A stretch of 64,000 nucleotides of DNA from Rapidithrix thailandica (GTDB taxonomy: Bacteria > Bacteroidota > Bacteroidia > Cytophagales > Flammeovirgaceae): positions 62,001 through 126,000 of the forward strand of contig NZ_JBDKWZ010000009.1 of assembly GCF_039710355.1 (NCBI RefSeq), written 5' to 3'. Position 1 is the stretch's first letter. Each line of letters opens with the position of its first letter. Below, piece after piece: positions 8,116-17,270 of the stretch. The translations under genes and the position numbers were made by a program. Under the pieces are notes generated by a model that did not search any database, was not told the DNA's origin, and saw only the letters and a program-made list of their open reading frames with translations.

Positions 8116-8976
8116 ATGAAATTAATTCGATTTGGACAGGAAGGGCAAGAAAAGCCCGGTTTGATTTTGGAAAATGGAAAGCGCATCGATGCCAGTGCGT
8201 TTGGCGAAGATTACGGAGAAAGGTTTTTTGAAACGGACGGTTTGAACCGTTTGCAAAAGTGGGCGGAGGAGAATGCCGCTACGGCTCCGGAAATCCCGGA
8301 GGATGTGCGTTTGGGAGCGCCTTTGCAGCGGCCAAGTAAGATCATATGTATTGGTTTGAACTACTCGGATCATGCCAAAGAAAGCGGCATGGACTTGCCG
8401 AAAGAGCCTGTGGTTTTCTTTAAGGCAACTTCTTCTGTAGTAGGTCCTAACGATGATTTGATCATTCCGAAAGGAAGTGCCAAAACAGACTGGGAAGTAG
8501 AATTGGCAGTAGTGATTGGCAAAAAAGCCTCTTATGTGAGCAAAGAAGACGCAATGGACTACGTAGCAGGGTATGCTTTGCACAATGACTATAGCGAAAG
8601 AGCTTTCCAATTGGAGCGTTCCGGACAATGGGTGAAAGGGAAAAGCTGTGATACGTTTGCTCCTATTGGCCCGTTCATCGCTACCAAAGAGGAAATTGCC
8701 GATCCGCATAACCTGAACCTTTGGCTGAAAGTCAATGGAGAAACCATGCAGGATGGAAGTTCCAAAAACCTGATTTTTGATATCCCTCATGTAATCAGTT
8801 ACTTGAGTCAATTCATGTCTTTACTGCCAGGTGATGTAATCTCTACCGGGACCCCGGCTGGTGTAGGGTTGGGATTTGATCCGCCGGTGTATTTGAAACC
8901 GGGCGATGTGGTAGAGTTAGGCATTGACGGACTTGGTTCTTCCAAACAAGAAGTAAAAGCGTATCCTGGAGAATAA
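8116..8976 (+). CDS. Fumarylacetoacetate hydrolase family protein, candidate 2,4-diketo-3-deoxy-L-fuconate hydrolase
   Basis: 286 residues. The C-terminal FAH domain starts near residue 73 (SKIICIGLNYSDHAKES) and holds the metal ligands E127 and E129 (DWEVELAVVIG) and D158 (HNDYSER), plus GKSCDTFAPIGP and the terminal GTPAGVG. Enzymes of this family cleave carbon-carbon bonds of diketo acids with Mg or Mn. Such genes are often labelled ureidoglycolate lyase; the flanking SDRs and mutarotase argue for the diketo-deoxy-fuconate (or rhamnonate) hydrolase, which gives pyruvate and lactate. It lies 86 bp after the SDR gene and is followed by a perfect 30-bp palindrome before the mutarotase. Confidence 0.8.
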   Translation: MKLIRFGQEGQEKPGLILENGKRIDASAFGEDYGERFFETDGLNRLQKWAEENAATAPEIPEDVRLGAPLQRPSKIICIGLNYSDHAKESGMDLPKEPVVFFKATSSVVGPNDDLIIPKGSAKTDWEVELAVVIGKKASYVSKEDAMDYVAGYALHNDYSERAFQLERSGQWVKGKSCDTFAPIGPFIATKEEIADPHNLNLWLKVNGETMQDGSSKNLIFDIPHVISYLSQFMSLLPGDVISTGTPAGVGLGFDPPVYLKPGDVVELGIDGLGSSKQEVKAYPGE

Positions 8977-8986
8977 CCCGGGAGTT

Positions 8987-9016
8987 TGCGATCGGCAGGT
9001 TAACCTGCCGATCGCA
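8987..9016. repeat. Perfect 30-bp palindrome inside the operon
   Basis: TGCGATCGGCAGGTT directly followed by its exact reverse complement, 10 bp after the hydrolase stop and about 50 bp before the mutarotase start. No T-run follows (TATTACC), so it is not a standard terminator. As RNA it would fold into a strong hairpin that could set 3' ends or protect the upstream mRNA; as DNA it could be a protein-binding site. Confidence 0.8.
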
Positions 9017-9064
9017 TATTACCTTCTTCCAGACGCTTGGAAAACCTTATATAATAAGCAAGAC

Positions 9065-9406
9065 ATGAAAGAATATGCCAAAAGCATCAATCTGAAAGAC
9101 GATCCGGACTTGATTGCAAAGTATTTGGAATACCACGACAACATCTGGCCGGAAGTGGTGGAGTCGTTCAAAGCTGTGGGAGTCATCGATATCAAGATTT
9201 TTAAAATTGGGCGGCAGCTCTTTATGTATATGGTGACGGAAGATCATTTCGATCCGGAAAAAGATTTTGAACGCTACCTTCAAATGAACCCTAAAAACCC
9301 GGAATGGGAAGATTTGATGGCCACTTTTCAAGAGCCATTACCCGGAGCCAAAGAAGGGGAGCACTGGGCTGCATTGGAAAAGATTTTTGAATTAAATAAA
9401 GAATAA
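9065..9406 (+). CDS. L-rhamnose/L-fucose mutarotase family protein
   Basis: 113 residues, the full length of the RhaM/FucM-type dimeric alpha-beta mutarotase family. Visible family features are YLEYHDNIWPEV near residue 20 (H24 the likely catalytic histidine), a central VGVIDIKIFKIGRQLFMYM and the C-terminal WEDLMATFQEPLPG with a closing Trp segment (GEHWAALEKIF). It interconverts alpha and beta anomers of a 6-deoxy sugar before oxidation. Its position between the diketo-acid hydrolase and a second SDR supports an L-fucose (or L-rhamnose) oxidative pathway; the two sugars cannot be told apart from sequence alone. Confidence 0.85.
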   Translation: MKEYAKSINLKDDPDLIAKYLEYHDNIWPEVVESFKAVGVIDIKIFKIGRQLFMYMVTEDHFDPEKDFERYLQMNPKNPEWEDLMATFQEPLPGAKEGEHWAALEKIFELNKE

Positions 9407-9411
9407 ACCGG

Positions 9412-9442
9412 AAGGTAGGCTTCTTAGCAGAAGTAGCCTTTT
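9412..9442 (+). terminator. Possible weak terminator between mutarotase and SDR
   Basis: CTTCT (9420-9424) pairs with AGAAG (9429-9433) around a TAGC loop, extended by AAGG/CCTT with an interior mismatch and followed by TTTTG. Weak; it may only reduce transcription into the next gene. Confidence 0.3.
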
Positions 9443-9566
9443 GTAGTAAGATAGATTGGTAAAAAGGAAATCAGAGGAAAAAGGACTTGGGCAAATGCAA
9501 TGACCTTCTTTTTTATCGCATTCCAAGAACGAACGCATCAAGGCATTTACCATAATTACTTTAATC

Positions 9567-10349
9567 ATGGATTTACATATAAAAAATAAAGTATATATCA
9601 TCACCGGAAGTACCCGGGGAATAGGGGAAGCCATTGCTTATACATTTGCCGAAGAGGGGGCCATCCCGGTACTAGTCGGCAGAAATGAAGCACGGGGACA
9701 ACAGGTATTGGACAAGATCAAAGAAATCGGGGTAGATACCATCTTTGTCAAAGCGGACCTTTCAACGGTGGAGGGTTGTAAAGGTGTGATCGACCAAACA
9801 TTGGAAAAATTGGGCAAAATTGACGGTTTGGTGAATAATGCAGGGTACAACGATGGGACAGGCCTGGATGCGGGGCCGGAAAAGTTTATGGCTTCTTTGC
9901 AACTGAATATCTTCCATTATTATACCTTGGCGCATTTTGCCAAAGCGGCATTGATCGAGACCAAAGGTACCATTATTAATGTAGGCTCGAAAGTAGCTGT
10001 GACCGGGCAAGGTGGAACTTCCGGGTATGCTGCGTCAAAAGGAGGTACTCAGGCATTGACCCGCGAATGGGCGGTAGAACTGCTGCCATACAATATCCGG
10101 GTAAATGAAGTAATTCCGGCTGAAACCTGGACCCCCCTGTACGAAGAGTATGTGAACCGCTTTGACGATCCGGAAGAAAAGAAACAAGCCATTGCGCAGC
10201 GTATCCCTCTGGGGCAACGTTTTACAACCAGTGAAGAAATTGCCGATATGGTGGTGTTTTTGGCCTCTGACCGGGCTTCGCATATCACCGGGCAACATCT
10301 CTATGTAGACGGAGGGTATACCCACCTCGACAGAGTAATTGGAACTTGA
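9567..10349 (+). CDS. SDR dehydrogenase, candidate L-fucose dehydrogenase
   Basis: 260-residue classical SDR with TGSTRGIG (13-20), NNAG (90-93), S141, Y154 and K158, and a C-terminal GQHLYVDGGYTHLDR. Residues PAETWTPLYEEYVNRF in the substrate loop and the HLDR tail resemble SDRs annotated as L-fucose dehydrogenase in Bacteroidota (from memory, not a search). It is the last gene of the sugar-acid operon and would oxidise the sugar to its lactone. Lactonase, fuconate dehydratase and permease genes are not in the window. The 160-bp gap before it, with a possible weak terminator, leaves room for its own promoter. Confidence 0.8.
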   Translation: MDLHIKNKVYIITGSTRGIGEAIAYTFAEEGAIPVLVGRNEARGQQVLDKIKEIGVDTIFVKADLSTVEGCKGVIDQTLEKLGKIDGLVNNAGYNDGTGLDAGPEKFMASLQLNIFHYYTLAHFAKAALIETKGTIINVGSKVAVTGQGGTSGYAASKGGTQALTREWAVELLPYNIRVNEVIPAETWTPLYEEYVNRFDDPEEKKQAIAQRIPLGQRFTTSEEIADMVVFLASDRASHITGQHLYVDGGYTHLDRVIGT

Positions 10350-10464
10350 TAGAAGGTAGTGAGTGTTCCAAGATTGATGTTATTCTATCCTAGCCGGGCA
10401 TAATAATCTATTGCCAACATTCATAGACATAAAGATACGATTAACTAGCTATTTCAAACATTTA

Positions 10465-10495
10465 AAGCCTGGTTGACAAGCCGGGCTTTTTGTTT
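10465..10495 (+). terminator. Rho-independent terminator of the fucose-type operon
   Basis: AAGCCTGG (10465-10472) pairs with CCGGGCTT (10481-10488), one G-U, loop TTGACAAG, followed by TTTTGTTT. About 115 bp after the last SDR stop. Confidence 0.7.
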
Positions 10496-10600
10496 GCCTC
10501 CCGTGTAGCTTTTTTTCATAAGGCCATTTTCTAGAGATAGAAGCGTTTGGGAAAGGCGAATTTCCTTGGTGAATAAGTAGAACCGAAAAGGTAAATTGAA

Positions 10601-10630
10601 AAAAAGGCCGGTTGACCTACCGGTTTTTTA
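10601..10630 (+). terminator. Second terminator-like hairpin
   Basis: CCGGT (10608-10612), loop TGACCT, ACCGG (10619-10623), then a run of six T. A preceding A-run could extend the stem and make it bidirectional. Confidence 0.5.
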
Positions 10631-10914
10631 TTCGTTTTTAGCCTTTTTACAGATCGTAGATCTATCAAACAGGAGGGAGGCTATCCTTCAGAAGGATATA
10701 CGTGAAATAATCCCTCATACTCCCCTAAAAATGAACAATTTTATATAAATTGCACCCCAATTTGTAGTCCGCTTAAATACGCTGGAATTCTAGGTATGAG
10801 AAATAATTCTGGCAAAGTGGTACAAAGCAGTGCGCCACGCCAAATTAAGCGGATTAGAGAGTATTCCCCTAAAAGGCTGGCAACTATAGAAAATTAGGCA
10901 TAACCTATATATAT

Positions 10915-10981
10915 GAGCATGTTTAAACATAATCCTTTGCAAAGCAAAGGCGGAATACCGCCACAAAATTTAAACATACTC
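10915..10981 (+). ncRNA. Candidate structured RNA element upstream of gyrA (three-way junction)
   Basis: Closing stem GAG-C-ATGTTTAAA (10915-10927) with TTTAAACAT-A-CTC (10969-10981): nine contiguous pairs, one mismatch, three more pairs. It encloses two hairpins: CCTTTGC-AAA-GCAAAGG (10934-10950) and CGG-AATA-CCG (10951-10960, extendable to GGCGG/CCGCC). It ends 77 bp before the gyrA start. No known RNA family was recognised. Confidence 0.45.
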
Positions 10982-11058
10982 TAAACTACGGCTACTTGCC
11001 CCAGAAGAAGGCAAGGCAGTAGAGTCATAAAATTCCAGTACAATAAACAAACAATTGA

Positions 11059-13557
11059 ATGGCAGAAGGAGAAAAGATTATCTCGATTAATATCGAAGAT
11101 GAAATGCGGGGTGCGTACATCGACTATTCGATGTCCGTCATCATCTCTCGGGCCATACCCGATGTGAGAGATGGGTTAAAACCGGTTCACCGTAGAGTCC
11201 TTTACGGAATGAGTGAACTGGGTATGAGTTACAACCGCCCGTATAAAAAATCCGCCAGAATTGTCGGTGAAGTTTTAGGTAAGTATCACCCACATGGCGA
11301 CTCATCCGTGTACGATTCGATGGTGCGGATGGCACAACCTTGGTCTTTGCGCTACATGTTGGTAGACGGCCAGGGAAACTTTGGATCGATTGACGGAGAC
11401 TCTCCGGCAGCGATGCGTTATACCGAGGCCCGTCTCAAAGAGGTTGCGGGCGAAATGCTGGGGGACTTAAACAAAGACACGGTAGATTTCCAACCCAACT
11501 TTGACGACTCCTTAAAGGAGCCTACCGTACTGCCCAGTAAACTACCCAGCCTTTTGGTGAACGGTACTACGGGGATTGCGGTGGGGATGGCTACCAGCAT
11601 GCCACCGCATAACCTGAGGGAAGTGATCAACGGAATCAATGCCTACATTGAGAACCGTGAGATTACCATCATGGAGTTGATGGAGCATGTGAAAGGTCCT
11701 GATTTCCCTACCGGGGGAATTATTTACGGGTATGAAGGGGTGAAAAAAGCCTTTGAAACCGGAAGGGGCAGAATTGTGATGCGTGCTGTCGCCCAGATTG
11801 AAACGACCAAAACCGGCCGGGAGCAAATCATCGTGACCGAAATTCCTTATATGGTCAACAAAGCGATGATGATCGAGAAGACGGCGGCCATGGTCAATGA
11901 AAAGAAAATTGAAGGCATCAGTGATATCCGGGATGAATCGGACCGTAGAGGTATCCGGATTGTATACGAACTGAAAAAAGATGCCGTAGGCGAGGTAGTA
12001 CTGAACACTCTTTTTAAACATACCCAACTTCAAACGTCTTTCAATGTCAACAACATCGCGTTGGTGAAAGGCCGCCCAGCTTTGCTTAACTTGAAAGACT
12101 TGATCAAAGCGTATGTGGAGCATCGTCACGAAGTGGTGGTGAGACGCACCCGCTACGATTTGAAAGAAGCGGAAAAGCGCCTGCATATTTTGGAGGGGTA
12201 CTTGATCGCGCTGGATAATCTGGATGATGTGATCGCTTTGATCCGGGGATCGAAAGACCCGGAGATTGCCCGGGAAGGCTTGATGACAAACTTTGGACTG
12301 ACCGAAATCCAAGCCAAAGCCATTCTGGACATGCGTTTGCAGCGTTTGACAGGCCTGGAAATTGACAAGATCCAGGCAGAGCACAAAGAGGTGACGATCT
12401 TAGTTGAGAAATTAAAAGAAATATTGGGCAGTGAAGAACTCCGGATGAACATCATCAAAGAGGAATTGGCTGCACTGAAAGAAAAATACGGAGATGAAAG
12501 AAGGTCGGTAATCGAAATGAATGCCGATGAGTTGGACATCGAAGATATGATTCCTGACGAAGAGATGGTGATCACCATTTCTCACCAAGGATATATCAAA
12601 CGGACCCCTCTTAAAGAATACCGTCAACAAGGGCGGGGTGGTGTAGGCTCCAAAGGGGTAGTTACCAAAGAAGATGATTTTACGGAGCACTTGTTTATTG
12701 CGACCAATCATAATTACTTGTTGATTTTTACCAAAACGGGTAAAGTATATTGGTTGAAAGTGTACCAAGTACCGGAAGGGAGCAAAACGTCCAAAGGAAG
12801 GCCTTTGCAAAACTTGATTCAGATAGACCGGGATGACCGGGTACAAGCAGTTATCAATACCAAAAACCTCAAAGACGAAGAGTATGTGAACAACAACTAT
12901 CTGGTGTTCTGTACTCAGAAAGGTTTGATTAAGAAAACACCTCTGGAAGCATATTCCCGTCCTCGTCAGAATGGAATCAATGCTATCAATATCAACGAAG
13001 GAGACCGTCTGTTGAATGTGCAATTGACCAATGGAGAGAGCGAAATCATTGCTGCATTGTATTCCGGAAGGGCAATCCGTTTCCACGAAAGCAAAGTGCG
13101 TTCAATGGGTCGAGTATCTACCGGAGTGAGAGGTATTACCTTGGCCAACGAAGAAGACCGGGTAGTGGGAATGGTATGTGCCAATGATCCGAATGCCAGC
13201 TTGTTGGTGGTTTCTGAAAAAGGCTTTGGAAAACGTTCTTCTATCGATGGCTACCGGGTGACTAACCGGGGTGGTAAAGGGGTGAAAACCTTGAACATTA
13301 CGGAAAAAACCGGTGGATTGGTAGGAATTAAAATCGTAGAAGACAACAGCGACCTGATGATTATTACCCGTTTGGGGATTATTATCCGTATGGCAGTCAA
13401 TGGCCTGCGGGTGATGGGGCGTGCTACTCAAGGGGTGAAATTGATCCGCTTGAATGAAAATGATGAGATTTCTTCTGTAGAAACCGTAGAAATCGAAGAG
13501 AATGGGAATGAAGAAACCCAAGGTGAAAATGGACCGGTAGAAGAAAATGTGGAATAA
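11059..13557 (+). CDS. gyrA: DNA gyrase subunit A
   Basis: 832 residues, full length for GyrA. It forms the A2B2 gyrase that introduces negative supercoils. Start [28 protein letters not shown] is the conserved N-terminus. The catalytic tyrosine is Y121 ([10 protein letters not shown]). The quinolone-determining stretch [11 protein letters not shown] has Ser at 82 and Asp at 86, the susceptible-type residues. The C-terminal beta-pinwheel carries the GyrA-box variant [10 protein letters not shown] (about residue 530) and ends in an acidic tail ([20 protein letters not shown]), common in GyrA C-termini. It stands alone, preceded by a structured 5' region and followed after 94 bp by a TPR protein gene. 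Confidence 0.98.
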   Translation: MAEGEKIISINIEDEMRGAYIDYSMSVIISRAIPDVRDGLKPVHRRVLYGMSELGMSYNRPYKKSARIVGEVLGKYHPHGDSSVYDSMVRMAQPWSLRYMLVDGQGNFGSIDGDSPAAMRYTEARLKEVAGEMLGDLNKDTVDFQPNFDDSLKEPTVLPSKLPSLLVNGTTGIAVGMATSMPPHNLREVINGINAYIENREITIMELMEHVKGPDFPTGGIIYGYEGVKKAFETGRGRIVMRAVAQIETTKTGREQIIVTEIPYMVNKAMMIEKTAAMVNEKKIEGISDIRDESDRRGIRIVYELKKDAVGEVVLNTLFKHTQLQTSFNVNNIALVKGRPALLNLKDLIKAYVEHRHEVVVRRTRYDLKEAEKRLHILEGYLIALDNLDDVIALIRGSKDPEIAREGLMTNFGLTEIQAKAILDMRLQRLTGLEIDKIQAEHKEVTILVEKLKEILGSEELRMNIIKEELAALKEKYGDERRSVIEMNADELDIEDMIPDEEMVITISHQGYIKRTPLKEYRQQGRGGVGSKGVVTKEDDFTEHLFIATNHNYLLIFTKTGKVYWLKVYQVPEGSKTSKGRPLQNLIQIDRDDRVQAVINTKNLKDEEYVNNNYLVFCTQKGLIKKTPLEAYSRPRQNGINAININEGDRLLNVQLTNGESEIIAALYSGRAIRFHESKVRSMGRVSTGVRGITLANEEDRVVGMVCANDPNASLLVVSEKGFGKRSSIDGYRVTNRGGKGVKTLNITEKTGGLVGIKIVEDNSDLMIITRLGIIIRMAVNGLRVMGRATQGVKLIRLNENDEISSVETVEIEENGNEETQGENGPVEENVE

Positions 13558-13651
13558 GGATTGTAAAAAGGTAAAATTTGTCCTGGGGTTTTATTAAAAT
13601 AATTCCATTTTTAAATTTGTTATATTCATTCAATTTTAAAATATTTTACTA

Positions 13652-14848
13652 ATGAGAAAACTAATTCTGACATTCATCATATCGCTTGGAGTTTTGGGTG
13701 CAGCGATGGCTCAAGATGTGAAGGGATCTGTTGCTAAAGCAGAGGCTTATCTGGGCAAAGGTGAATTGAAACTGGCTAAGGCGGAGATTGACGCTGCTGT
13801 GAAAAAAGAGGTGGATAAACTGGAAAGTAAAGGGAAAGATCCTATTCCAAAGGCCAAAACTTTATTCATCAAAGGAAAAGTATATCAGGCAATTGCTCTC
13901 TCCAAAGAAGAGGCAGACAAAAGCTTGGCGGAAAAGCCTTTGAAAACAGCGATCGAAACGTATAACGTAATCCTGAAAAATGAAAAAGAAGGAAGCGTAT
14001 ACTATGGGTATGCTAACTTGCAAAAAGACCAAATGTATGGTGAAGTTTTCAACAAAGGTGTTGAATTTTACAACAATAATGACATGGAAGGTGCTTTGGA
14101 ATTTTTCCAAAAAGCCAGTGTGATTAAGCCTCAGGATACTTCTGTAGCGAGTAACGTAGCCATGATTGCCTATGAGTTAGGTGATAGAAAAGTGGTGGAA
14201 GAATATGCCGACAAGTTGATCAAAATGGATTACAAAAAGCCTTACTTGTTCAACATCTTGGCCAACTATGCTTTGGAAGAAGAAGACTATGACAAAGCTC
14301 TGGAAGTGATCAAAGCCGGTAAAGCTGCCAACCCTGAAAACATGGATTTGTTGGTACAGGAAATTAACATTTATATCAAAACGGAAAAAACCGATGAGGC
14401 CATCGCAAACATCAAAGATGCCTTGGAGAAAGATCCGAAAAATAAGCCGTTGTTGTTCAACATGGGTATCTTATACGACCGGAAAGGAGAAGTAGCCAAA
14501 GCAGAGGAGTATTATAAAAAGACCTTGGAGATTGATCCTGAGTACTACGATGCTCACTATAGCTTAGGAGCGTTGTATTACAACGAAGCTGTACAGATCT
14601 ACAAAAAGATCAACGAGCTGGAGTTGGATAGCCGTGGCCGCTACAAGGACAGAGAAACCGGAGATACTTTGGAAGCGAAAGTGAAAGAATGGTACACAAA
14701 GTCTATCCCTTATTTCGAAAAAGCGACTGAGTTGAACGCTAGCGAAAAGCAAATCTTCGAGCTTTTGTCCAGAATGTACAATGTGTTGGAAATGAAAGAC
14801 AAGTACGATGCGGTTCAGAAGAAATTAGAAGCGATGCCCGAAAATTAA
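13652..14848 (+). CDS. Exported tetratricopeptide-repeat protein
   Basis: 398 residues with a signal peptide (MRKLILTFIISLGVLGAAMAQ, cleavage after AMAQ). The mature part is helical with several TPR-like repeats: AEAYLGKGELKLAKAEIDAA, GVEFYNNNDMEGALEFFQKA, VEEYADKLIKMDYKKPYLF, EEDYDKALEVIKAGKAA, TDEAIANIKDALEKDP, and the canonical NMGILYDRKGEVAKAEEYYKK and YDAHYSLGALYYNEAVQIY. TPR proteins act as scaffolds; this type is common in the Bacteroidota periplasm. A TAAATTTG motif (13612-13619) resembles the -7 element of the phylum, but no well-spaced -33 element is seen. The partner is unknown. Confidence 0.85.
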   Translation: MRKLILTFIISLGVLGAAMAQDVKGSVAKAEAYLGKGELKLAKAEIDAAVKKEVDKLESKGKDPIPKAKTLFIKGKVYQAIALSKEEADKSLAEKPLKTAIETYNVILKNEKEGSVYYGYANLQKDQMYGEVFNKGVEFYNNNDMEGALEFFQKASVIKPQDTSVASNVAMIAYELGDRKVVEEYADKLIKMDYKKPYLFNILANYALEEEDYDKALEVIKAGKAANPENMDLLVQEINIYIKTEKTDEAIANIKDALEKDPKNKPLLFNMGILYDRKGEVAKAEEYYKKTLEIDPEYYDAHYSLGALYYNEAVQIYKKINELELDSRGRYKDRETGDTLEAKVKEWYTKSIPYFEKATELNASEKQIFELLSRMYNVLEMKDKYDAVQKKLEAMPEN

Positions 14849-14869
14849 TCGGTATATAGATATTCGATA

Positions 14870-14912
14870 CTGTTACAAATCCCGGAGTGAAAGCTTCGGG
14901 ATTTGTACTTTA
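14870..14912. terminator. Bidirectional terminator between TPR gene and murI
   Basis: CAAATCCCG (14876-14884) pairs with CGGGATTTG (14897-14905) with a 12-nt loop, between the convergent stops at 14848 and 14910. Confidence 0.8.
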
Positions 14913-15704
14913 TACGCTTTTTACCAAAATTCCCTCCATGTCAAGAGACAAATGTTCTTGCATAAAAGCTTGGAGGTGTAGTACTTCTCCCGAAGTATAA
15001 AAGAGAAACTGCGGTTTGTGTGGCGATTGACACTGCATGTTTTCCGAGAGCAAAACTTTTTGTACCTGGCGCGCCACTGCCGGAGCCGGATTGACAATTT
15101 TTACCTCTTTTGAAATTACACCTTGTAAAGCGCCTTCCAAAAAAGGGTAGTGTGTACAGCCCAACACCAAGTGGTCAATCGGGTAGCCTAATAAAGGCTG
15201 TAAAAGTTGACTTAAGTGGGAAATAGCCTCAGGGGTATTGTGTTGTCCGGCTTCTACCAGTTCCACCAAGCCGTGTCCGATTTGGGTATGCACATGCGTT
15301 GCCGATGCATGTTTGGTTTTGGTAGTGTTGAAATGGTTGCCTTTAAAGGTGTTTTCCGTGGCTAAAACCCCAATATGCCCGGTTTGAGAGTGCAAAGCTG
15401 CCGGTTTGATAGCCGGTTCCATCCCGACAAAAGGCAAGGGAAACTCATTCCGTAAAGTGGTAATAGCTGCTGCGGTGGCTGTATTACAGGCTACCACTAC
15501 CAGCTTGCAGTTTTCTTTGATTAAAAACTGGGTAATACTTCTGCTTAGCTCTATTAAGGAAGCTTGTGTTTTGGAACCATAAGGGCAATATTTACTGTCT
15601 GCATAATATACCAGACTTTCCTCAGGTAGCAATTGGGCGATTTCTTTCCAAACAGAAAGCCCTCCCAATCCTGAATCGAAAACTCCTATCGGCCGGTTGT
15701 CCAT
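14910..15704 (-). CDS. murI: Glutamate racemase
   Basis: 264 residues, normal family length. Cofactor-independent racemase supplying D-glutamate for peptidoglycan in the cytoplasm. The two-cysteine machinery is intact: FDSGLGGLSV (9-18) with Asp10 and Ser11, C73 in VACNTATA and C183 in LGCTHYPF. The start ATG at 15704 gives MDNRPIGVFDSG, the typical N-terminus. It is transcribed alone and converges on the TPR gene with a shared terminator. Confidence 0.96.
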   Translation of the reverse strand: MDNRPIGVFDSGLGGLSVWKEIAQLLPEESLVYYADSKYCPYGSKTQASLIELSRSITQFLIKENCKLVVVACNTATAAAITTLRNEFPLPFVGMEPAIKPAALHSQTGHIGVLATENTFKGNHFNTTKTKHASATHVHTQIGHGLVELVEAGQHNTPEAISHLSQLLQPLLGYPIDHLVLGCTHYPFLEGALQGVISKEVKIVNPAPAVARQVQKVLLSENMQCQSPHKPQFLFYTSGEVLHLQAFMQEHLSLDMEGILVKSV

Positions 15705-16026
15705 GTTGTATGAGGGTTATTTGTCTCAAAGTACCATTTCAGGAATGCCTCAAAATTAAAACAATTCCGGAGAAGGGCGGGTAAGAGTCTTTGCTATTTT
15801 TCATCAAAGTGCCGGAGACTTGACTCCGGTTGAATGGAAGCGGAGGAAAACCGTAAAACGTCTATATTGTCCCGGAGTAACGGATGATGAGAATTCTTAA
15901 AAATGCTTATATTTATTTTTTCTTTAAAAGAAACAGGTATACACAACAGGATACAAGTATTTTTTTAACGGAAGCTATTTACATTTTTACCTGATGCCAC
16001 TTCTCTCTTTTCATTAACAATCACCC
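15705..16026. other. 322-bp intergenic region
   Basis: Divergent gap between murI and the haem-binding-domain gene. The only structure noted is the hairpin CCGGAG-ACTTGA-CTCCGG (about 15812-15829); the last 130 bp are A/T-rich and probably contain the downstream promoter. No gene is seen. Confidence 0.4.
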
Positions 16027-16491
16027 GTGAAAAATCAAACAACGATGAACAAAAAAGGAACTACTATATTGGCAATTGTCGCTATTCTGGCGGTGATGAT
16101 GCAGTTTTTCCCCATTGACAAAACCAACCCGGTACTCGACCCCAGCAAGGACATTACTGCAATTCATCCGGTTCCCAACGATATTAAGTTGCTTTTGCAA
16201 GGCTCCTGTTATGATTGCCATTCTAACCAGACCGCATATCCTTGGTATACGAGTGTCGCTCCCGTTTCTTGGTGGATCAAACATCATATTAATGAAGGGC
16301 GGGAACACCTGAATTTCTCTACCTGGGCCGATTATTCCACCGAGAGGAAAGAACACAAACTGGAAGAATGTGTGGAAGAACTGAAAGAGGGTGAGATGCC
16401 TTTGGAAAGCTATACCTGGATGCATGGAAATGCCAAATTGAGTCCGGAAGACAGACAAAAGTTGGTGGACTGGTTTAGCAATTTGCAATAA
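16027..16491 (+). CDS. Membrane-anchored haem-binding-domain protein
   Basis: 154 residues from GTG 16027, or 148 from the ATG at 16045, which may be the true start. An N-terminal hydrophobic segment (TTILAIVAILAVMMQFFPI) acts as membrane anchor or uncleaved signal. The rest carries one c-type haem motif, C61-Y-D-C64-H65 (SCYDCHSN), followed by YPWYTSVAPVSWWIKHHINEGR. This matches the small haem-binding domain proteins of Bacteroidota (Haem_bd family), thought to be periplasmic redox or sensing proteins. It is monocistronic here; physiological role unknown. Confidence 0.82.
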   Translation: MKNQTTMNKKGTTILAIVAILAVMMQFFPIDKTNPVLDPSKDITAIHPVPNDIKLLLQGSCYDCHSNQTAYPWYTSVAPVSWWIKHHINEGREHLNFSTWADYSTERKEHKLEECVEELKEGEMPLESYTWMHGNAKLSPEDRQKLVDWFSNLQ

Positions 16492-16735
16492 TCGCTATTC
16501 TGTAACATGGTAAGTTATCGTGCCAAGAGGTTGGCTTGAGTCAACCCATCTCTATCGTATAGCGGAGGTGTGTGAAATTCCTGCAATGGATGACTCACTT
16601 CCCTACCTGCTTTTTTCTATTTTTTTTAACATTTTTTTGCTCAAAATTTCAAACCGTAAATCCTTTACGGCCTCAGCGGCTTTATTTGTATTAATTAAAA
16701 TGATGTACGGATGAATTCTTAAATCCCCTTATGCC

Positions 16736-17044
16736 ATGAAAAACACTGAATTTGTTGATATCCAAGCTGTGACAACTGTGTTTTGGAACTTGGATGATTA
16801 CTATAAAAAATTGATCACTAAATCTGAGATTATGTTTGTTTTGATGAAGCTGAAAGAATATTACAACAAAGCTTTTGAAAACGAAATTAATGAGACGGCA
16901 TTTCTTGATGAGGTACAATATATTTTGAGGGAAGCAGGTATTTCCAAACTTTCCCTTAGCAAGTTAGCTATAGAGGAAATCTTGCGGGCCGATGCGCTCA
17001 GCCGGCCTTATTGGGATATTGATTCTATCGAATACTATCATTGA
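16736..17044 (+). CDS. Small hypothetical protein
   Basis: 102 residues, no signal peptide or membrane span, mildly acidic, predicted mostly helical (KLITKSEIMFVLMKLKEYYNKAFENEINETAFLDEVQYILREAGI). The ATG at 16736 follows an A/T-rich stretch and the gene is closed by the bidirectional terminator before the rhomboid gene. I do not recognise a family. Regular amphipathic helices and normal codon use favour a real gene over chance; it could be a small cytoplasmic adaptor. Confidence 0.6.
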   Translation: MKNTEFVDIQAVTTVFWNLDDYYKKLITKSEIMFVLMKLKEYYNKAFENEINETAFLDEVQYILREAGISKLSLSKLAIEEILRADALSRPYWDIDSIEYYH

Positions 17045-17230
17045 TTGACCGGATTTTTTAAACGCTACTGTTTGACAGATGAAATGTAATGAGGAAAATT
17101 CCGATTTCATAGGCATGGTGACTTTACCCCCTTTAGTTTGATTGTTAGCATTTTTTTACCCCAAGAGATCATAACCGCTTGCAGTCATTACCAGTGTCTA
17201 GCGATTTCGTAGCTATATTTTCCAATTAAT

Positions 17231-17266
17231 AAAAAGCCCACTGGTCGTTCCGGTGTGGCTTTTTTG
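17231..17266. terminator. Bidirectional terminator
   Basis: AAAAAGCCCACTGG (17231-17244) pairs, with one bulge, with CCGGTGTGGCTTTTT (17250-17264), with T-runs on both strands. It lies between the convergent small gene and the rhomboid gene. Confidence 0.65.
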
Positions 17267-17270
17267 TGTG

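Larger units (their letters stand above)
10350..11058. other. 709-bp gene-free region with dense secondary structure
   Basis: No plausible CDS. It holds two terminator-like hairpins (10465-10495, 10601-10630), the hairpin TATCCTT-CAG-AAGGATA (10682-10698), a near direct repeat of TA(C/T)TCCCCTAAAA (around 10719 and 10862), the 9-bp inverted repeat TCCGCTTAA (10768-10776) / TTAAGCGGA (10845-10853), a three-way-junction-like fold (10915-10981) and a CTTGCC/GGCAAG hairpin (10995-11015). The last 390 bp could be a structured leader or a separate small RNA upstream of gyrA. Confidence 0.6.

Noticed and set aside
10915..10981. Known RNAs (RNase P, tmRNA, 6S, SRP RNA)
   Set aside because: None of the conserved cores of these RNAs could be found in the region; it is left as an unassigned structured element.
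11134..13070. Long minus-strand frames opposite gyrA
   Set aside because: Shadow frames caused by the codon bias of gyrA; no recognisable domains.
16520..16714. 64-codon open frame before the small hypothetical gene
   Set aside because: Composition looks random and it overlaps the expected promoter of the 16736 gene.
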